From: Amorphophallus konjac
Taxonomy: Eukaryota; Streptophyta; Magnoliopsida; Alismatales; Araceae
Direction: 5' to 3'
NCBI GenBank assembly: GCA_022559845.1
Contig: CM040117.1
Span: 149,610,732-149,674,731, forward strand
DNA length: 64,000 bases
Below, piece by piece: positions 21,386 through 33,903 of the stretch (position 1 is the first letter of the stretch; the number at the start of each line of letters is the position of its first letter). The notes beneath the pieces are model-generated. The model had not been told where the DNA came from, ran no database searches, and was given only the letters and a program-made list of their open reading frames with translations. The position numbers and the translations under genes were made by a program.

Positions 21386-24300
21386 TCAGGCATCCATATT
21401 ATAATTGCACAGACCAAGCTCTCTTCTAAGATAAGAGAATCTATCATTGTTCAGAGGCTTGGTAAAAATAACGGCCAATTGAGATTGTGATTCAACAAAT
21501 ATGAGTTTAAAATTTCCTTTTATCACTTCATCTCTTAAGAAATGGTGTCTAATTTCTATGTGTTTGGTCCTAGAGTGCTGGATAGGATTTTTGGCCAGGT
21601 TTATGGCACTTGTGTTATCACACAATATGGGGACACACCCAAGATCAGTTTGATAATCTTGGAGTTGGTGTTTGATTCACAACACTTGAGTACCACAACT
21701 CCCTGCAGCGACATATTCTGCCTCTGCAGTGGATAGTGTCACTGAGTGCTGTTTCTTGGAAGCCCAAGAAATCAAACATCCTCCCAAAAATTGGCAATAG
21801 TCACTCGTGCTTTTCCTGTCCAGTTTGCATCCAGCATAGTCTGCATCTGAATAGGATACAAGATCAAAAGAACAAGACGCAGGGTACCAAATCCCTAAAT
21901 CTCGAGTTCCAGCAAGGTATCGAAAGATACGCTTGACAGAACTTAAGTGGGATTCTCTAGGATCAGATTGAAAACGAGCACACATGCATACACAAAATTG
22001 AATGTCTGGCCTAGATGCAGTAAGATAGAGGAGTGATCCAATCATACCTCGATATGTTTTTGCATCAACCTGTTTACCTGTCAAATCTGCATCCAAGTTT
22101 GTAGTAGTGCTCATAGGTGTGCTGATTGCTTTCAGATTTTCCATTTTGTATTTCTTAAGCAACTCAAAGATGTACTTTGCCTGGTTGATGAAACATCCTT
22201 CCTTGCTCTGAGTGATTTGCAGACCTAGAAAGAATTTAAGCTCACCCATTAGACTCATTTCAAATTCAGTGGTCATTAAGCTGGCAAACTCCTCACACAT
22301 GCTGATTTTAGTGGAACCAAAAACTATATCATCAACATAAATTTGAACCAGAATAATATCTGAATTTCTTACCTTGGTGAACAGAGTTTGGTCCACTTTA
22401 GCTCTAGAGTAGCTTTTCTCTGTGAGGTACGAGCTGAGTCTATCATACCACGCTCGAGGTGCCTGTTTGAGTCCATATAGAGCTTTGTCCAATCTGTACA
22501 CATGGTTAGGATTTTCTGTGCATTCAAAACCAGGGGGTTGTTCAACATAAACTTTTTCCTTTATTGACCCATTTAGAAAAGCACTCTTCACATCCATTTG
22601 ATGTAACATTATTCCATGACAGCAAGCATAAGCAAGTAATAATCTAATGGCTTCTAATCTAGCTACTGGAGCAAAGGATTCCTCAAAGTCAATGCCAAAT
22701 TCTTGATTATAACCCTGTGCTACCAGCCTAGCTTTATTCCTAACTACCATTCCATTTTCATTTTGTTTATTTCTGAAAACCCATTTAGTTCCAATTACAG
22801 CAAGCTCTTTGGGTCTTGGCACAAGATACCACACCTTTTTTCTTTTGAATTGATGTAATTCTTCATGCATTGCTTTTATCCAATTACTATCTTTCAATGC
22901 TTCATCAATATTTTTTGGTTCAATTTGAGAGACAAGGGCTAGATTATCCATTTCCTCAACACCTCTAAAATGAAATCTAGTTCTAACAGGTTCATGCAAG
23001 TTACCAATGACATTGGATAAAGGATGATCCCTTAGCATCCTGACATCGGTTAGAGAGTTACCTTCATTTATACCTGAATCACCATGATGGGTTGATTCTG
23101 CATGATCATCATTTGGCCTTGTCTCTTCATCTTGGAGATTCTGTTCTTCCTTTTCTTTAAGGAAATTCTCTTCATCTTCATCCCTACATGATTCCTCAAT
23201 CTTAGAATTTTCATTCATTTCATCAAACACAATATGAGGTGATTCTTCAACAGCATGTGTTTTTAGATTTAGGACTCTGTAGGCCCTAGAGTGACTAGAA
23301 TATCCTAGAAGGATGGCAGGTTCACTTTTAGGTTCAAATTTGTCCAACGTCCGTTTGTCATTATTTTTAACAAAGCATTTTGATCCAAAGGCTCTAAAAT
23401 AAGCAACAGAAGGTTTCTTACCCTTCATTAATTCATATGGAGTCTTTTTGGACTGAGGTCTTACCATTGCCCTGTTCACAATATAACAAGCTGTATTTAC
23501 CGCCTCTGCCCAGAACTTCCTTGGGAGTTGTCCTTCAATCAGCATAGTTCTTGCCATCTCCACGAGGGTTCTATTTCTTCTTTCTACAATCCCATTTTGT
23601 TCAGGTGTTCTTGAAGATGAGAACTTGTGTGAAATTCCTGTGACTCTGCAAAAATCATCAAATTCAGAATTGTCAAATTCTCCTCCATGATCTGACAAGA
23701 TAGATGAAATGGCAAACTTACCATCCTGTTGCACATTCTTGAAGAATGCTTGAAATTCTTCAAATGCATCATTCTTGTAAGTTAGAAAGAACACCCAAGT
23801 AAACCTAGAGAAATCATCCACTAGAACAAATCCATATTTATTTCCACTCACACTAGCTGTTCTAGTTGGTCCAAACAAATCCATATGAATGAGTTCAAAA
23901 GGTTTAGATGATTGAGTTTCAAGTCTGGACTTAAATGATTTTCTGGTGTGTTTACCTTGAGTGCATGCGCTACAAACTTTATCATTTCGTTTAAATGATA
24001 CATCTGGCAGACCTTTCACCATGTTAAACTTTGTTAACTTATGTAAGACACTATAGCTAGCATGCCCTAGTCTGGGTGCCACAGCCAAGCAAGTTCACTT
24101 TTATTCACAGCAAGACACAGATTGTTATGTGCAGGGTCATCTAAATCTACCACATACATGTTGTTTATTCTTTTTCCAATGAATTTAACTTTTTCAGAAC
24201 TTATCTCTAAAATGGTGCAAGTGTGATCATCAAACACAACTTTATTTCCTTTATCGCACAGCTAGCTTATGCTAAGTAGATTATATTCTAAGCCATCAAC

Positions 24301-24504
24301 AAGTAACACATCATCAATGAAATTCGAAGGATTTTTACCTACCTTACCTTTTCCAATAATTTTCCCTTTATTGTTTCCACCAAATGTAACATGACCCCCG
24401 TCTTTCTCTATCAAGACACAAAATTTTGCTTTATCCCCTGTCATGTGCCTTGAGCAGCCGTTGTCGAGATACCACCTATTATGTACAGCTGCAAGACACT
24501 CCTG
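21386..24504 (-). pseudogene. pol: SIR-a pol: protease, integrase, reverse transcriptase, RNase H (broken)
   Basis: Copia-type polyprotein. The protease motif near 24470 reads WYLDNGCSRHMTGD, with Asn where the active site usually has Ser or Thr (D-S/T-G). Next come the GAG-pre-integrase zinc motif (RLGHAS ... CSACTQGK), the integrase DD35E residues ([27 protein letters not shown]), reverse transcriptase ([25 protein letters not shown]) and RNase H ([10 protein letters not shown]). Breaks seen: TAG at 24262-24264 in place of Gln, a one-base deletion near 24080 just before the zinc motif, and TGA at 21677-21679 in place of Trp inside RNase H. The frame continues after the last stop to 21386. 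It would need in-trans help to move. Confidence 0.9.
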
Positions 24505-24513
24505 CAAAACACA

Positions 24514-26829
24514 TTACACAAGAGATTTTGGAACCCAGATATACTTGGGTCCCTTCAAACCATAGGACGTGTTCAGGTAGGATATCAAGCTCTTGGGGAT
24601 CCATAGTTGCTGTTGAGAGGGTCTTTGATATGGTGAGTTCAATGATTTGACAGACTTGTGATTATTCCTGTGCCATTGATAGTGATGACTCCATGAAGTA
24701 TTAGGGAAATTTGACTTAAGGACTCTAGATGAATGCATGCTTCTTGGTTGATTGAGAGTTGAGTGCGTAGACCCTTTAGTGTTGCTGCGTTGACTCATCC
24801 ACCTGCCATAACGATCATGAGGGTTCTGGTACATGTACTGCGTTGACTCATGGTAGTGACTGCGTCGACGCATCTGAGTATTTCTAACCGAATGCCCTTT
24901 CTGGAAGACTAGGTGCGTTGACGCCATGTGAGTAGTGCGTTGACGCGGTTGACTTCTACCACGCCTTAATCCTTCTGATCTTCTATAGGATTGCTGTTGG
25001 GTTGATGAATCAAATCTAGGATTCCTATATTGACCTGAAGAGGCATATTTGAACATAAATGTGCTTTTCTGTTTGTTAACATTCAATGTTGCCTTCCCTT
25101 TCTCATTTCCTTTTTCTTTTCTTATTTCATTAGATTGTTTTGATCCTTTCTCATTCTTCTCATCCTTTTTGTTTTCATCCATTTACCTCTCTTCAGATGT
25201 GTCCTTCCCAGAGACAAATGTCACCAATCTAGCTCCCAGTTCTTTCTTTTTAGTAGGATTGAATCCAAGCCCTTCTTTTCCAAAGTTGCACTTAATTCCC
25301 ATAACAGCATCAAGGTTGTCTTTACCCTGTGTCATTTTTTCGAGGGATGCTTATTTGCTTAAGTTCTCTTCCTCTAATTTCTTCAGATTTTCTTGAAGTT
25401 TTGCATTGACTCCACAAATGGCCTCATATTTCTCTTCAGCAATTTTTACTTCTTTTTCCAATTTCTGCATTCTTAATTTCAATTCATCATGCATCTTCAA
25501 TAGAAAATCATTTTCTCTCTTTATTTCAATTAGCTGTCTCTTATACTCATCTTTTTCTTCCAAGTCCCTTTTTAGACACACGATTTCAGCATCTAGTGTT
25601 TTGACTCTTTCATTCAAATCATCTTCTGGACTGGTTTGAGTTTTCTTTTTCTTTAGATATTTATTTTCCTTTTTAACATCTTCATACTTATCCAGCAATT
25701 CGTTAAAAGCTTCTTCCCAATCATAACAGGAGAAGTCTGCAAAGGGAGAGGTTACCTCGACTTGATCATCACCATTTGCTATGAAGCACATTTTCACCTC
25801 GCTTTCTTCTTCAGAGGTGCTTTCTTCATTTTCATCTTTTTCTTCATCACTCCAAGTGCTTACCATGGCCTTGGGCGTTTTATTTCTCCACTTTGACTGT
25901 GTCTTTTTCACATTCTCAGGACACTCTGACTTGATGTGTCCTTGTTTCCTACATTTGTAGCAAACAACTTTATCAGATTTCTTAGGATTATCTGGCTTGA
26001 GTTTTGAGCTACTTCTTACCTGATATCCTTTATATCTATCAGTCTTACCTCCCTTTCTTAAGAATTTTCTGAATTTTCTAGTAAGCATGGCTATTTCACT
26101 TGAGTCATCATCAGATGAAGGTGACTGACTATCATCTGAGCTTTCCTTGCTGTTGGAACCAGCCTTCAATGCAAGGGGTTTTTTCTTCTTCATGTCCTCA
26201 TCTGCTCTTTTTAAGTTCAGTTCATAAACCATAAGAGAACCTATTAGCTCGTCTGGTTTGGTGGTGGGAAGGTTCCTTGATTCCTCAACGACCGTGGCTT
26301 TGGTATGCCAGATTGGAGTTAGGGATCTAAGAATCTTCCTAACTACCTCATAGTCACTGTAGATCTTTCCCAAACCTTTAAGACCATTCACAAGAAGAGT
26401 TAGTCTGGCATACATTTCAGATACACTTTCCTCAGGTTTCATCCGAAAAGATTCATATTCTGAAATTAACATGTTAGCTTTTGTCTCTCTTACCTCTGAG
26501 GTACCTTCGTAGATTACCTCGAGTCTATCCCACGTTTCTTTTGCACTGGAGCATGAGGATACACGCGAGAATTCCTTGGGATGGAGTGAGCACTGCATAA
26601 TGTTCATGGCTTGCCAATTTACGTTTGACTTTCGAATTTGCTCCTTCACCCAGAGTTCTTCATCGCCTTCAATTTGGTATGGCCCTTTGCTCACTACTCT
26701 CCAGATTTCATGATCCTGCGCTCTTAAAAATACTTGCATGCGATTTTTCCAGTACGAATAATTAGTCCCATCAAAAAATGGTGGACTATTCACTGCGTAC
26801 CCCTCAGGCATGAGTCCTCTGTTCTCCAT
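24514..26829 (-). pseudogene. gag: SIR-a gag: capsid/nucleocapsid with long C-terminal linker (broken)
   Basis: It starts 42 nt after the primer site. Residues 15-195 form the copia gag (UBN2-type) core, beginning FFDGTNYSYWKNRMQ. A CCHC knuckle CYKCRKQGHIKSEC lies near residues 290-303, an acidic stretch follows, and a long coiled coil covers about 365-490. In-frame TAA codons at 25351-25353 and 25183-25185 break the frame. The remaining 222-codon linker contains translated LTR-type motifs gcgttgac and gcgtcgac (24780-24960). It ends in KYIWVPKSLV and TAA at 24514-24516, 12 nt before a splice-acceptor-like ttttgcag. That final stop is conserved in position in SIR-b and both SIR-c halves. Confidence 0.85.
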
Positions 26830-26871
26830 TAGTTCTCTCTAGGCTGTGAAACCTTTGCAAGAGAGCCTGGC

Positions 26872-26883
26872 GCTCTGATACCA
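26872..26883 (-). other. SIR-a primer-binding site
   Basis: In sense TGGTATCAGAGC, complementary to the 3' end of initiator methionine tRNA, as usual for Ty1/copia. Confidence 0.9.
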
Positions 26884-26885
26884 CG

Positions 26886-28371
26886 TGTCAAGCTAGAGGG
26901 GGAGGGGGTGAATAGGTTGACCTTATAAAAATTATAGTAGATCAATTTGAAACAGAGGCTCCACACCTAGATGATTAATTGAAACATTGAACCAGGCCAA
27001 TCAGAGAGCGTGCCTATCATGCATCTAGCGAGGAACAATTGCGAAGAATAAACCAAACCACACAAGAGACCGCAATTTTAAGGTGGTTCAGTCACCCAAT
27101 GGAGACCTACGTCCACCTCCCCACTTAACTAGTGAGGAACCCTGCTGAGCTTCACAGCTTTGCTAAACCGAGGAAGTAATTCCTCTATACTGTTGACTAC
27201 CCCAACAGAAAACAACGAGGAACAAATCCTCAGATCCGCTGTCAAACAGCTTGAAGGCACACATCCTTAACACCCCTGATCTCAGCACAGCCCGCTGAAT
27301 CAGAATCACCCTCTCTTCACTAAATCCAGTGAAGGAGAGGAATACAATGTTCAAAAACACTAGGAAAACTAAAAGAATAAGAAATCAAACTTCAGCACTT
27401 GGACGCAGCGGAATTTAGATCACCAACGGAGAGATCCATGTCCATACGCATGAGCTTCGATCCTTGAATCTCCTCCGTCTGGAATGTAGAAGAGTCTTGG
27501 TGGCACGATGATCTTCTGATCTGGTTCTTCAGCAGCCTTCGTCCAGTTCTGCTCTGAGCCTCTCTCATTCTACTCTTCGCCTATATCGTTCTCACCTTTT
27601 TCCTCTTTAATATTTTTCCTTTTGTTCTCGGGTGAACCTATTTTGTGGTCTTCCCGCGCACAAAATATTTCACGTGAGGCAGGTGGGCCACCACCCTGAT
27701 TTTCTGGTTATCCTTATGATTGCTCACGTGGGGAACCTTCTGGAGTGGTAAAAGCTACGAGACCTTATCCGCTTTTGGCTGATGTGGCAGATAGTGACTG
27801 AAGGTGGGATCCACTTATCGTGCTCTGCAACTTGGATTAGATGGCGTCGACCCTCTTGCCCCAAGGAGTTAACGCACCCTTCTTCAAGCTTCAGGTTTCA
27901 TGCTGAGTGTGTTGACGCAAGAAGCAGCTGCGTCCACTCATTAGTTGCGCTTTAGACAGTTGTGGCAATCCATCGTACTGCAGCTTCGACTCATCGAACT
28001 GCAGCGTCGACGCTGCCAAGGTACTCCAGAGGCTACGACAAGGAATGCTTGAACTGCTGTGTTCACGCTGCTTGATCAAGGCGTTGACGCATCAGAGTAT
28101 ACCAATAAGCCATTGCCTCTCCCTTTGTAACTGCTGCGTCGACGCAGCTCTATCTTGGCATTGACGCAGTGGGGCAACTTGTGAAGATATTGGTGAAGGC
28201 TTCTTCGACTGCTGCGTGGACGCTGTAAGCTCCCTGCGTCGACCCTGTTCCTTTCTAGCACAAGGATGAAATCAAGTGAAAGCATTTATTGAATCAAAAT
28301 TTAATTCATCATTGAATTGAATACATCATTCATATCTCATGGTTGTCATCATCAAAACCAGGGGCACAACA
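26886..28371 (-). mobile_element. SIR-a: 5' LTR (1486 bp)
   Basis: It is near identical to the left LTR but lacks 17 bp at its U5 edge next to the primer site: TG joins directly to tcaagctag, whereas the other LTR has tgttggatcgagaggacgg before it. A 6-bp insertion near 27820 accounts for the rest of the length difference. Confidence 0.9.
27082..27137 (-). ncRNA. U5 two-hairpin element, SIR-a 5' LTR
   Basis: Same structure as in the 3' LTR. One substitution (g to a at 27090, plus strand) weakens the first inner pair. Confidence 0.5.
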
Positions 28372-28376
28372 GTTGT

Positions 28377-30170
28377 CCATTACTCATTGGGTCATTTTCA
28401 AACATGTCTTTGGGCTCATTTTATAGGTATTTCCTCCCTGGCTGGACTTGCTCTCAATTTTCCTTGGATTTCTAGTTTAATGGGCTTTGATTTCACTTGG
28501 TCTTTGGGGTAAATGGGCTTATTTATCCCATTTTATTAACTTCCACCACCCAGCCTAATTGCGGTCTAGAGATAGACTATTTAGGATGTTGGGCGGTCAT
28601 TTTCAAAACTATTTTTATTGTTCAGTCCTGCACCGGGTTGCCTTTGGATTAATTGGCTATTTTCTGATTTTCCACCGACAACCTAATAAACAGTCTTGCA
28701 TTAGGCCGTTTATTCAAGTTGGACGGTCCATCGAACGACCGTTTAGGGATCAGAGTCCTAAATGAGTCAGTTTTCTGGATAAATATCCATTTTTATTGAT
28801 TTACCACCGACACTGTATAAACGGTCTGGAAATTGGCCGTTTGATTTGTTGGGCGGTCTATTGATGGATCGTTTTCCAATCCACAGTCCTACGTCGGATC
28901 AGTCGGTCTGTTATTTGGATAAAAGGTTTTATTTATCTATTTATTAATTTCCACCGACACCTTATAGGTGGTCTAGCATTGGACCGTTTATATGGGTGGG
29001 CAACCCATCGTTCGACCGCCTATAAGGCCGAGATCCTTGCTTTAACAGATTTTTCTCTCTCCGCCTGTGGTTAAACCTATTGGTTACTCAACCTTTTTCC
29101 CTATGGACACTTAACCAAATCAGGTTCCGTTTGATCCTGGAGAAAATTTGGAGTAATATCTCTGATTTATCCTAAAGAATCTCGGCCAAATTCTCGCTCG
29201 AAAATCTCTAATTCCATGCGGACTTTCAAGGGTCTATAAATAGCACCCTTAGTCCAAGCTCACGAGGGGGGAGATTTCGAAATTCACGTCGAAGTACTGC
29301 CATTTTCTTGAGTGAGTTCCAGCTAGGGAGAAAGGCTTTCCACGTCCATTAAGCCTTCGGTTCAGGGAGTAGTCGTTGTGTTTGTGTTTCTTTGAATCTT
29401 AGTTAGTCATTTCCATCGTTTGCCCATCATTGCATGTTCATTTTTCTTTACTTCTACCCACGTTTTTCACTGTTATCCTCATATTCATCACCTTCCCACT
29501 GTTTTCCATGCCCCATAGGGGTTTAAAAACCCAACCCCCGGGTATCCCCCATTCCATTTATATGTTTATTTTCCATTCGTTTTCATAGATATTACACTTC
29601 ATAAACTAATTTGGGTTGTGCTTTCTGGTCGTTTATGGTGTTTTGCAGGTCAATAGTTGTTTTAGCACGAGGTCCATCCCCTCTGGCCGGCCGGAAGAGG
29701 TGGAGGATTAAGTTCGATGGCTTGAAATCTAGAGTTTCTGAGTGATTTGTCCCCAACCGTAGAGAGTGTTAGCGGTCTTCTTCAGACCATTCAGCGCCTT
29801 CATGCGGCCTGATTCAGACTGTTTAGTCCACGTTAGGCCTTCTTCCCGTGTTCTACTTCAACATTGGAGACGGTCTATCGATTGGCCATCTACGTCCTTC
29901 AGTGGTCTGTAGCGGACCGTCTTCACCTTGTACTAGCACTGCATCATTGGGCGAGTGTCTCATCCGTCTCCCCTTTCCAAGGAATGCGTTGCCCTCTCCT
30001 TGCACTTAATACCTTGGTGGCAATCGTAACTTGTCCATGCCTGAGAGTGATCCAATGCTTGCATCTCTTGTCTTTTTTCAAGTTATTCACTCACACACAC
30101 GCATTCACTCTTTTCCCCCTTTAGCATATCTTCACATATTTTGAGTTAGGAGGGAAAGAACGTGTCTACA
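28377..30170 (+). mobile_element. GYP-1: 5' LTR, remaining 1.8 kb
   Basis: It continues the LTR after SIR-a and ends CGTGTCTACA. It contains a series of imperfect inverted repeats of the cggtc...gaccg type (28560-29025, 29760-29920). A TATA box lies at 29235-29243. It aligns in patches with the GYP-3 LTR. Confidence 0.75.
29235..29243 (+). promoter_or_regulatory. TATA box, GYP-1 5' LTR
   Basis: TATAAATAG in the context gggtctataaatagcaccct, matched by gggcctataaataggaccct in the GYP-3 LTR. Confidence 0.6.
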
Positions 30171-30180
30171 TGCCCTTTTT

Positions 30181-30198
30181 TGGCGATTACGGTGGGAC
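30181..30198 (+). other. GYP-1 primer-binding site (candidate)
   Basis: TGGCGATTACGGTGGGAC lies 10 nt after the LTR end. It begins like the TGGCGACTC sites of Tat/Ogre elements. The priming tRNA is not assigned. Confidence 0.6.
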
Positions 30199-31430
30199 CC
30201 CTTATGCCTATCGTGCTTCTAACGATTGTTGACCTGCTTGTTTGAGTTGATTTTAATCATCTCGGGTTGCTGTTTTGTTGTCTTCTGTTCTCTGGGTTTA
30301 CTGCGGTCCTCTGTGGGCCGTTTCTGGTATTCTACGGTCGGTCGACAGGCTGCCTTTCTCTCCCTCATGTACGTTAATTCTCTTTGTTTCTGTCATTCAT
30401 ATCTCTGTGAGCCTGTTAGGTTTTGTGGTCCATTTCGGGCCGTCTCTGGTGTCCAGCGGTCGGACGATAGACCTCTTCCCTCGGTCTCAGGTACATTTTT
30501 CTCTTGTTACATTTTTTACCAGTTGGTTACCTGCTGCGGTCCTGTCAGGGCCGTTTAGCTCATTTGACGGTCGTTCTGCTGGCCGCATATTTCATTCAGA
30601 TACGCTGTGCACTTTTCCTTCGACTATTGATTGTTTATTCTATGTTTTCACTGTCTGCTACTTCATGCTACTTTGCGGTCCTGCCCAGGGCCGTTTACCC
30701 TCCCTATGCAGTCTCCCATCAGATTGCTAATTTGCTACAGTGCACCTCAAGATTTGTATTTGTGAGTTATTTCATATCATTCCATACTTGTTTTGGGTGC
30801 TACTTATCTCCCCTGCTTGTCATTTATCCCTGAACTATTATTGCCATTGTTTGATCATTGTTTGTTAGTCTTAGGCTAGAATTTGCATGCACTCCGGTGC
30901 ACATAGGTTCACACACTTTTTTCATACTAGTTGTATTCCTACCTTGGTAGGGGGATCCTCTCGTCTCCATGTTCCTTGGAGCCGACTAGGGGACCTTATC
31001 CAGGACCTCCGTAAGTCCCGGTGAGCCGTGGATTCCCACACGGACGCTGGATAGGTTGTACCATACCACCCCGAGTCTAGGTTGCATCTGTGAGAGAGAG
31101 AGTAAACTTAGAGTCAACCGAGTCCTAATCCCACCCCTATTAGGAATCCTATTGTTGAGAGAACCCTCATTTGATTTAATTCACTAAGGTTCTTAAAGGG
31201 GAAACACATAAAAGTTTGTCGCATCATTACAACTTGGATGATCATTGGTTGCCTCTTTTCTGTTGTGCATTTTTGTTAGCCATCTCCATTTAGGTGCATA
31301 TTAGGTGTTGTTTCTGTTATCTCAAGGTACTCGTTGCACGTGGAGTTGCTTCATACCCACATGATCTTCTCCTAGGGGCAATTTCTCATTCATTTCCTAT
31401 TTCAACCCTCTGTTTGATTCCCCTTCTACC
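30199..31430 (+). other. GYP-1 leader
   Basis: 1.2 kb of untranslated sequence before gag. Overlapping short frames at 30226-30833 have no domain and do not match the GYP-3 leader. It contains the box tgcactccggtgca (30889-30902) and the conserved stem CCGTG/CACGG (31026-31043), both also present in the GYP-3 leader. Confidence 0.6.
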
Positions 31431-32287
31431 ATGTCTTCCTACGATTTCTCTTACTCTCGCGAGAACTCCCTTCCTCACGGACTCTTGGAGGACCCGCCTA
31501 GGGTCACGACCATGCAGGGGAGAGAGGGGTCTACCTCTCCTCTTCCGTCTATGGCTATTGTGGGTAGCCAACCCTCCCCCTCTGATTCTTCTACTCATAA
31601 TTTGGCCAACCAAATTCTCCATATGATGGCCCAGCTGGATCCGACCCAGCTCCATATTCTACGCCAGGCTTTGTAGGGGCCGGATGCCCCGTCTTCAGTT
31701 CCTCCTCAGGGTGGGCTTGCTGCCGCCACTTCTTTATCTTTGGTTAGTGGGCTAGGGGCCTCGTCTGCTGCTCCCATAGATCTTACCCCTGTCCAGCCCA
31801 AGGTCCTCCGCTTCACCAATCTAGAGGTGGGCCAGGCTTCTAGCTCGGCCCATCAGATGCTCGATAAGGGGAAGACCCCGCTCTTGCCACCTTCTTACAT
31901 GGATCCTTACAGGACCACCTCTCCAATGCCACAGGCTCTTGTAGGCCCGGCCGACTTCTTACGATCCCAAGCGGGGGCTGCCCAATTAGCTCATGTAGAT
32001 ATGGGCCCATCCATGGCCCATTATCCCTCTTACGGGCTACCCCCTCCATCTACCTATCCATCGGCTCCTTATACCGGGTCTGCCCTCCCAGTTTTGCCTC
32101 CTCCATCTAGGGAATGGGAACTTCTTGATAAGTGGGCTGCCATGCAACAGCAGCTTGACATCCTTCACAAGCGGGTCGGCCCACAATCCCTTGCTGATAT
32201 CCCGATTCCCAATTTCCGTGGCATCCGTTTCCCTCCCTAGTCGGAGCTCCCCGCGTACCGGAAGTACGACGGGAATGGCAACCCCTT

Positions 32288-32841
32288 TGATGGGAATCGA
32301 CACCGAGCCAGTACCTTTTCATATTGCATTTATATCCTTTAGTTTTTTTTATATCAACGGGAAAGTATACGCGCAATTGTATGGCTTTATCGGCCAATGC
32401 GTCACTCCCGTAGATTGTGTGGGTTTCTATGTATTTTGTCAGTAGGACCAACAAGGGGGCCCTCAGCCCTTTCCCATTGGTCCATGTCATCTTGTGGGGC
32501 TGGTCAACCATTCTAGGTGGACATCTAGAAGGTTGGACTAGTCATATGCCACATGGGTAGACAAGTGGCCCATTTTGTCCAAGGTAGGCCACCTACCATT
32601 CACCTACCCATTCAACCTTACTTATAGTCAAGGGGGCGCCCCATTCCACTTGCCATAGTTTAATATTTTTGTGTGTGTTATTAGAATGCAATCCCAGCCC
32701 TTCAATCCTCTTCCCTAGATCTAAGGGTCCACATTACATTTGATGTAAACCATATATAAGCTTGTATTTTCATGTGAAATTCAATGAAAAATCAGAAAAT
32801 TTTGTGAAATCCAAGGAGCATATTGCGCCCCCAGCCCCTCT
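32288..32841 (+). mobile_element. GYP-2: 5' LTR, first 554 bp
   Basis: It starts TGATGGGAATCGAC inside the GYP-1 gag codon for Phe. It breaks at the CCTCT target (32837-32841) where SIR-b entered and resumes at 43579. Confidence 0.9.
32753..32760 (+). promoter_or_regulatory. TATA box, GYP-2 5' LTR
   Basis: TATATAAG, identical in the 3' LTR (47956-47963). SIR-b lies about 80 bp downstream, so it separates the promoter from the gag gene by more than 10 kb. Confidence 0.55.
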
Positions 32842-33887
32842 TGTTGCATCTCTGTAGTTTTGATGATGACTAACACTATGAATCAAATTATTTTTATGAT
32901 AGTTATTTTGATGCTCCTTGATGAATGATAAAGATCCTGCATTGTCTAAATATTCTTAGGATCTAATGTTGTTGTCTTGCATGCACATCTATGGATCAAA
33001 TGCTTCTTCATCATGCTTTTCTGATTTAATGGTCCTCTATCATGTTCACCCATAAGCTCATACTTATATGTCTTGTTTATATGGGCTCTGTGCATTTAGT
33101 GCGTTGACGCACTTGGATGGCTGCGTAGACGCAATAGTGCGTCTTTCGCTTGCTGTTTTATCCACTGAGTCGACGTTGTCACCTGAAGCGTTGACGCTTT
33201 GGCTTGGTGCCAAGGGCTTGAGCGTCTCGCCTATGAAGCTTGAGTCGACGCTGCACGATGGAAGCGTTGACGCATTGGCTTGGTGCCAAGGGCTTGAGCG
33301 TCTCGCCTATGAAGCTGAGTCGACGCTGTCACCTGAAGCGTTGACGCTTTAGCTTGGTGCCAAGGGCTTGAGCGTCTCGCCTATGAAGCTGAGTCGACGC
33401 TGTCACCTGAAGCGTTGACGCATTGGCTTGTTACCAAGAGATTGTGCGTCTCGCCCAAGGAGCTGAGGCGACGCTACACAATGGAAGCGTCGACGCCTTG
33501 AGTTTATGACCAAAGGTTCTTTTGATCAACCACCAAGCAGAAGCGTCGACGCTATCAACTGATGCGTTGACGCATTAGTGTATTTGGTCAAGGGACCTGT
33601 TCTCCATTATATCCATTACGTTAACGCCTTGGCTTTAGTGCGTTGACGCGTTCTTCTGTCCTTTGATAAGTCCCGTGCAATCTGTGTGAACAATTAATGA
33701 CTTGAATATTTCTGAGATTGACTGAATGTTCTCTGAAACTTTACAGGGACTTAAAGACAAATTGGAACTTTATTCCAATCATGTGAGCACGTGATCCGAG
33801 GGAACAATCGTCTAACACGTGGCTCGGTTCACCTGGTAGCATGTCTTCGCGCGTGTCTCCCAAACCCTCACTCTCTCGTGAGGTTGG

Positions 33888-33903
33888 ATATATATATATA
33901 TAT
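33888..33903 (+). promoter_or_regulatory. TATA region, SIR-b 5' LTR
   Basis: (AT)8 follows the hairpin cctcac...gtgagg and gttgg. The 3' LTR has only (AT)5 here (42601-42610). Confidence 0.5.

Larger units (their letters stand above)
15669..28371 (-). mobile_element. SIR-a: Ty1/copia Sirevirus-type element, 12.7 kb
   Basis: It is complete from LTR to LTR on the minus strand and flanked by GTTGT (15664-15668 and 28372-28376). In sense order: 5' LTR, initiator-Met primer site, gag, protease-integrase-reverse transcriptase-RNase H, a long noncoding stretch with repeated purine tracts, a 621-aa third ORF, a polypurine tract and the 3' LTR. The domain order (integrase before reverse transcriptase) defines Ty1/copia. 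The motifs WYLD.GCSRHMTG and [10 protein letters not shown], the multiplied purine tracts and the extra 3' ORF point to the Sirevirus (SIRE/Maximus) lineage. The two LTRs differ at roughly 2 percent by eye, so it looks like a young member of the nest. Confidence 0.9.

Noticed and set aside
30226..30833. Overlapping 100-150-aa hydrophobic ORFs in the GYP-1 leader, a possible extra upstream ORF as in Ogre elements
   Set aside because: No matching ORF in the GYP-3 leader at the collinear position, no domain, and composition explained by T-rich noncoding DNA.
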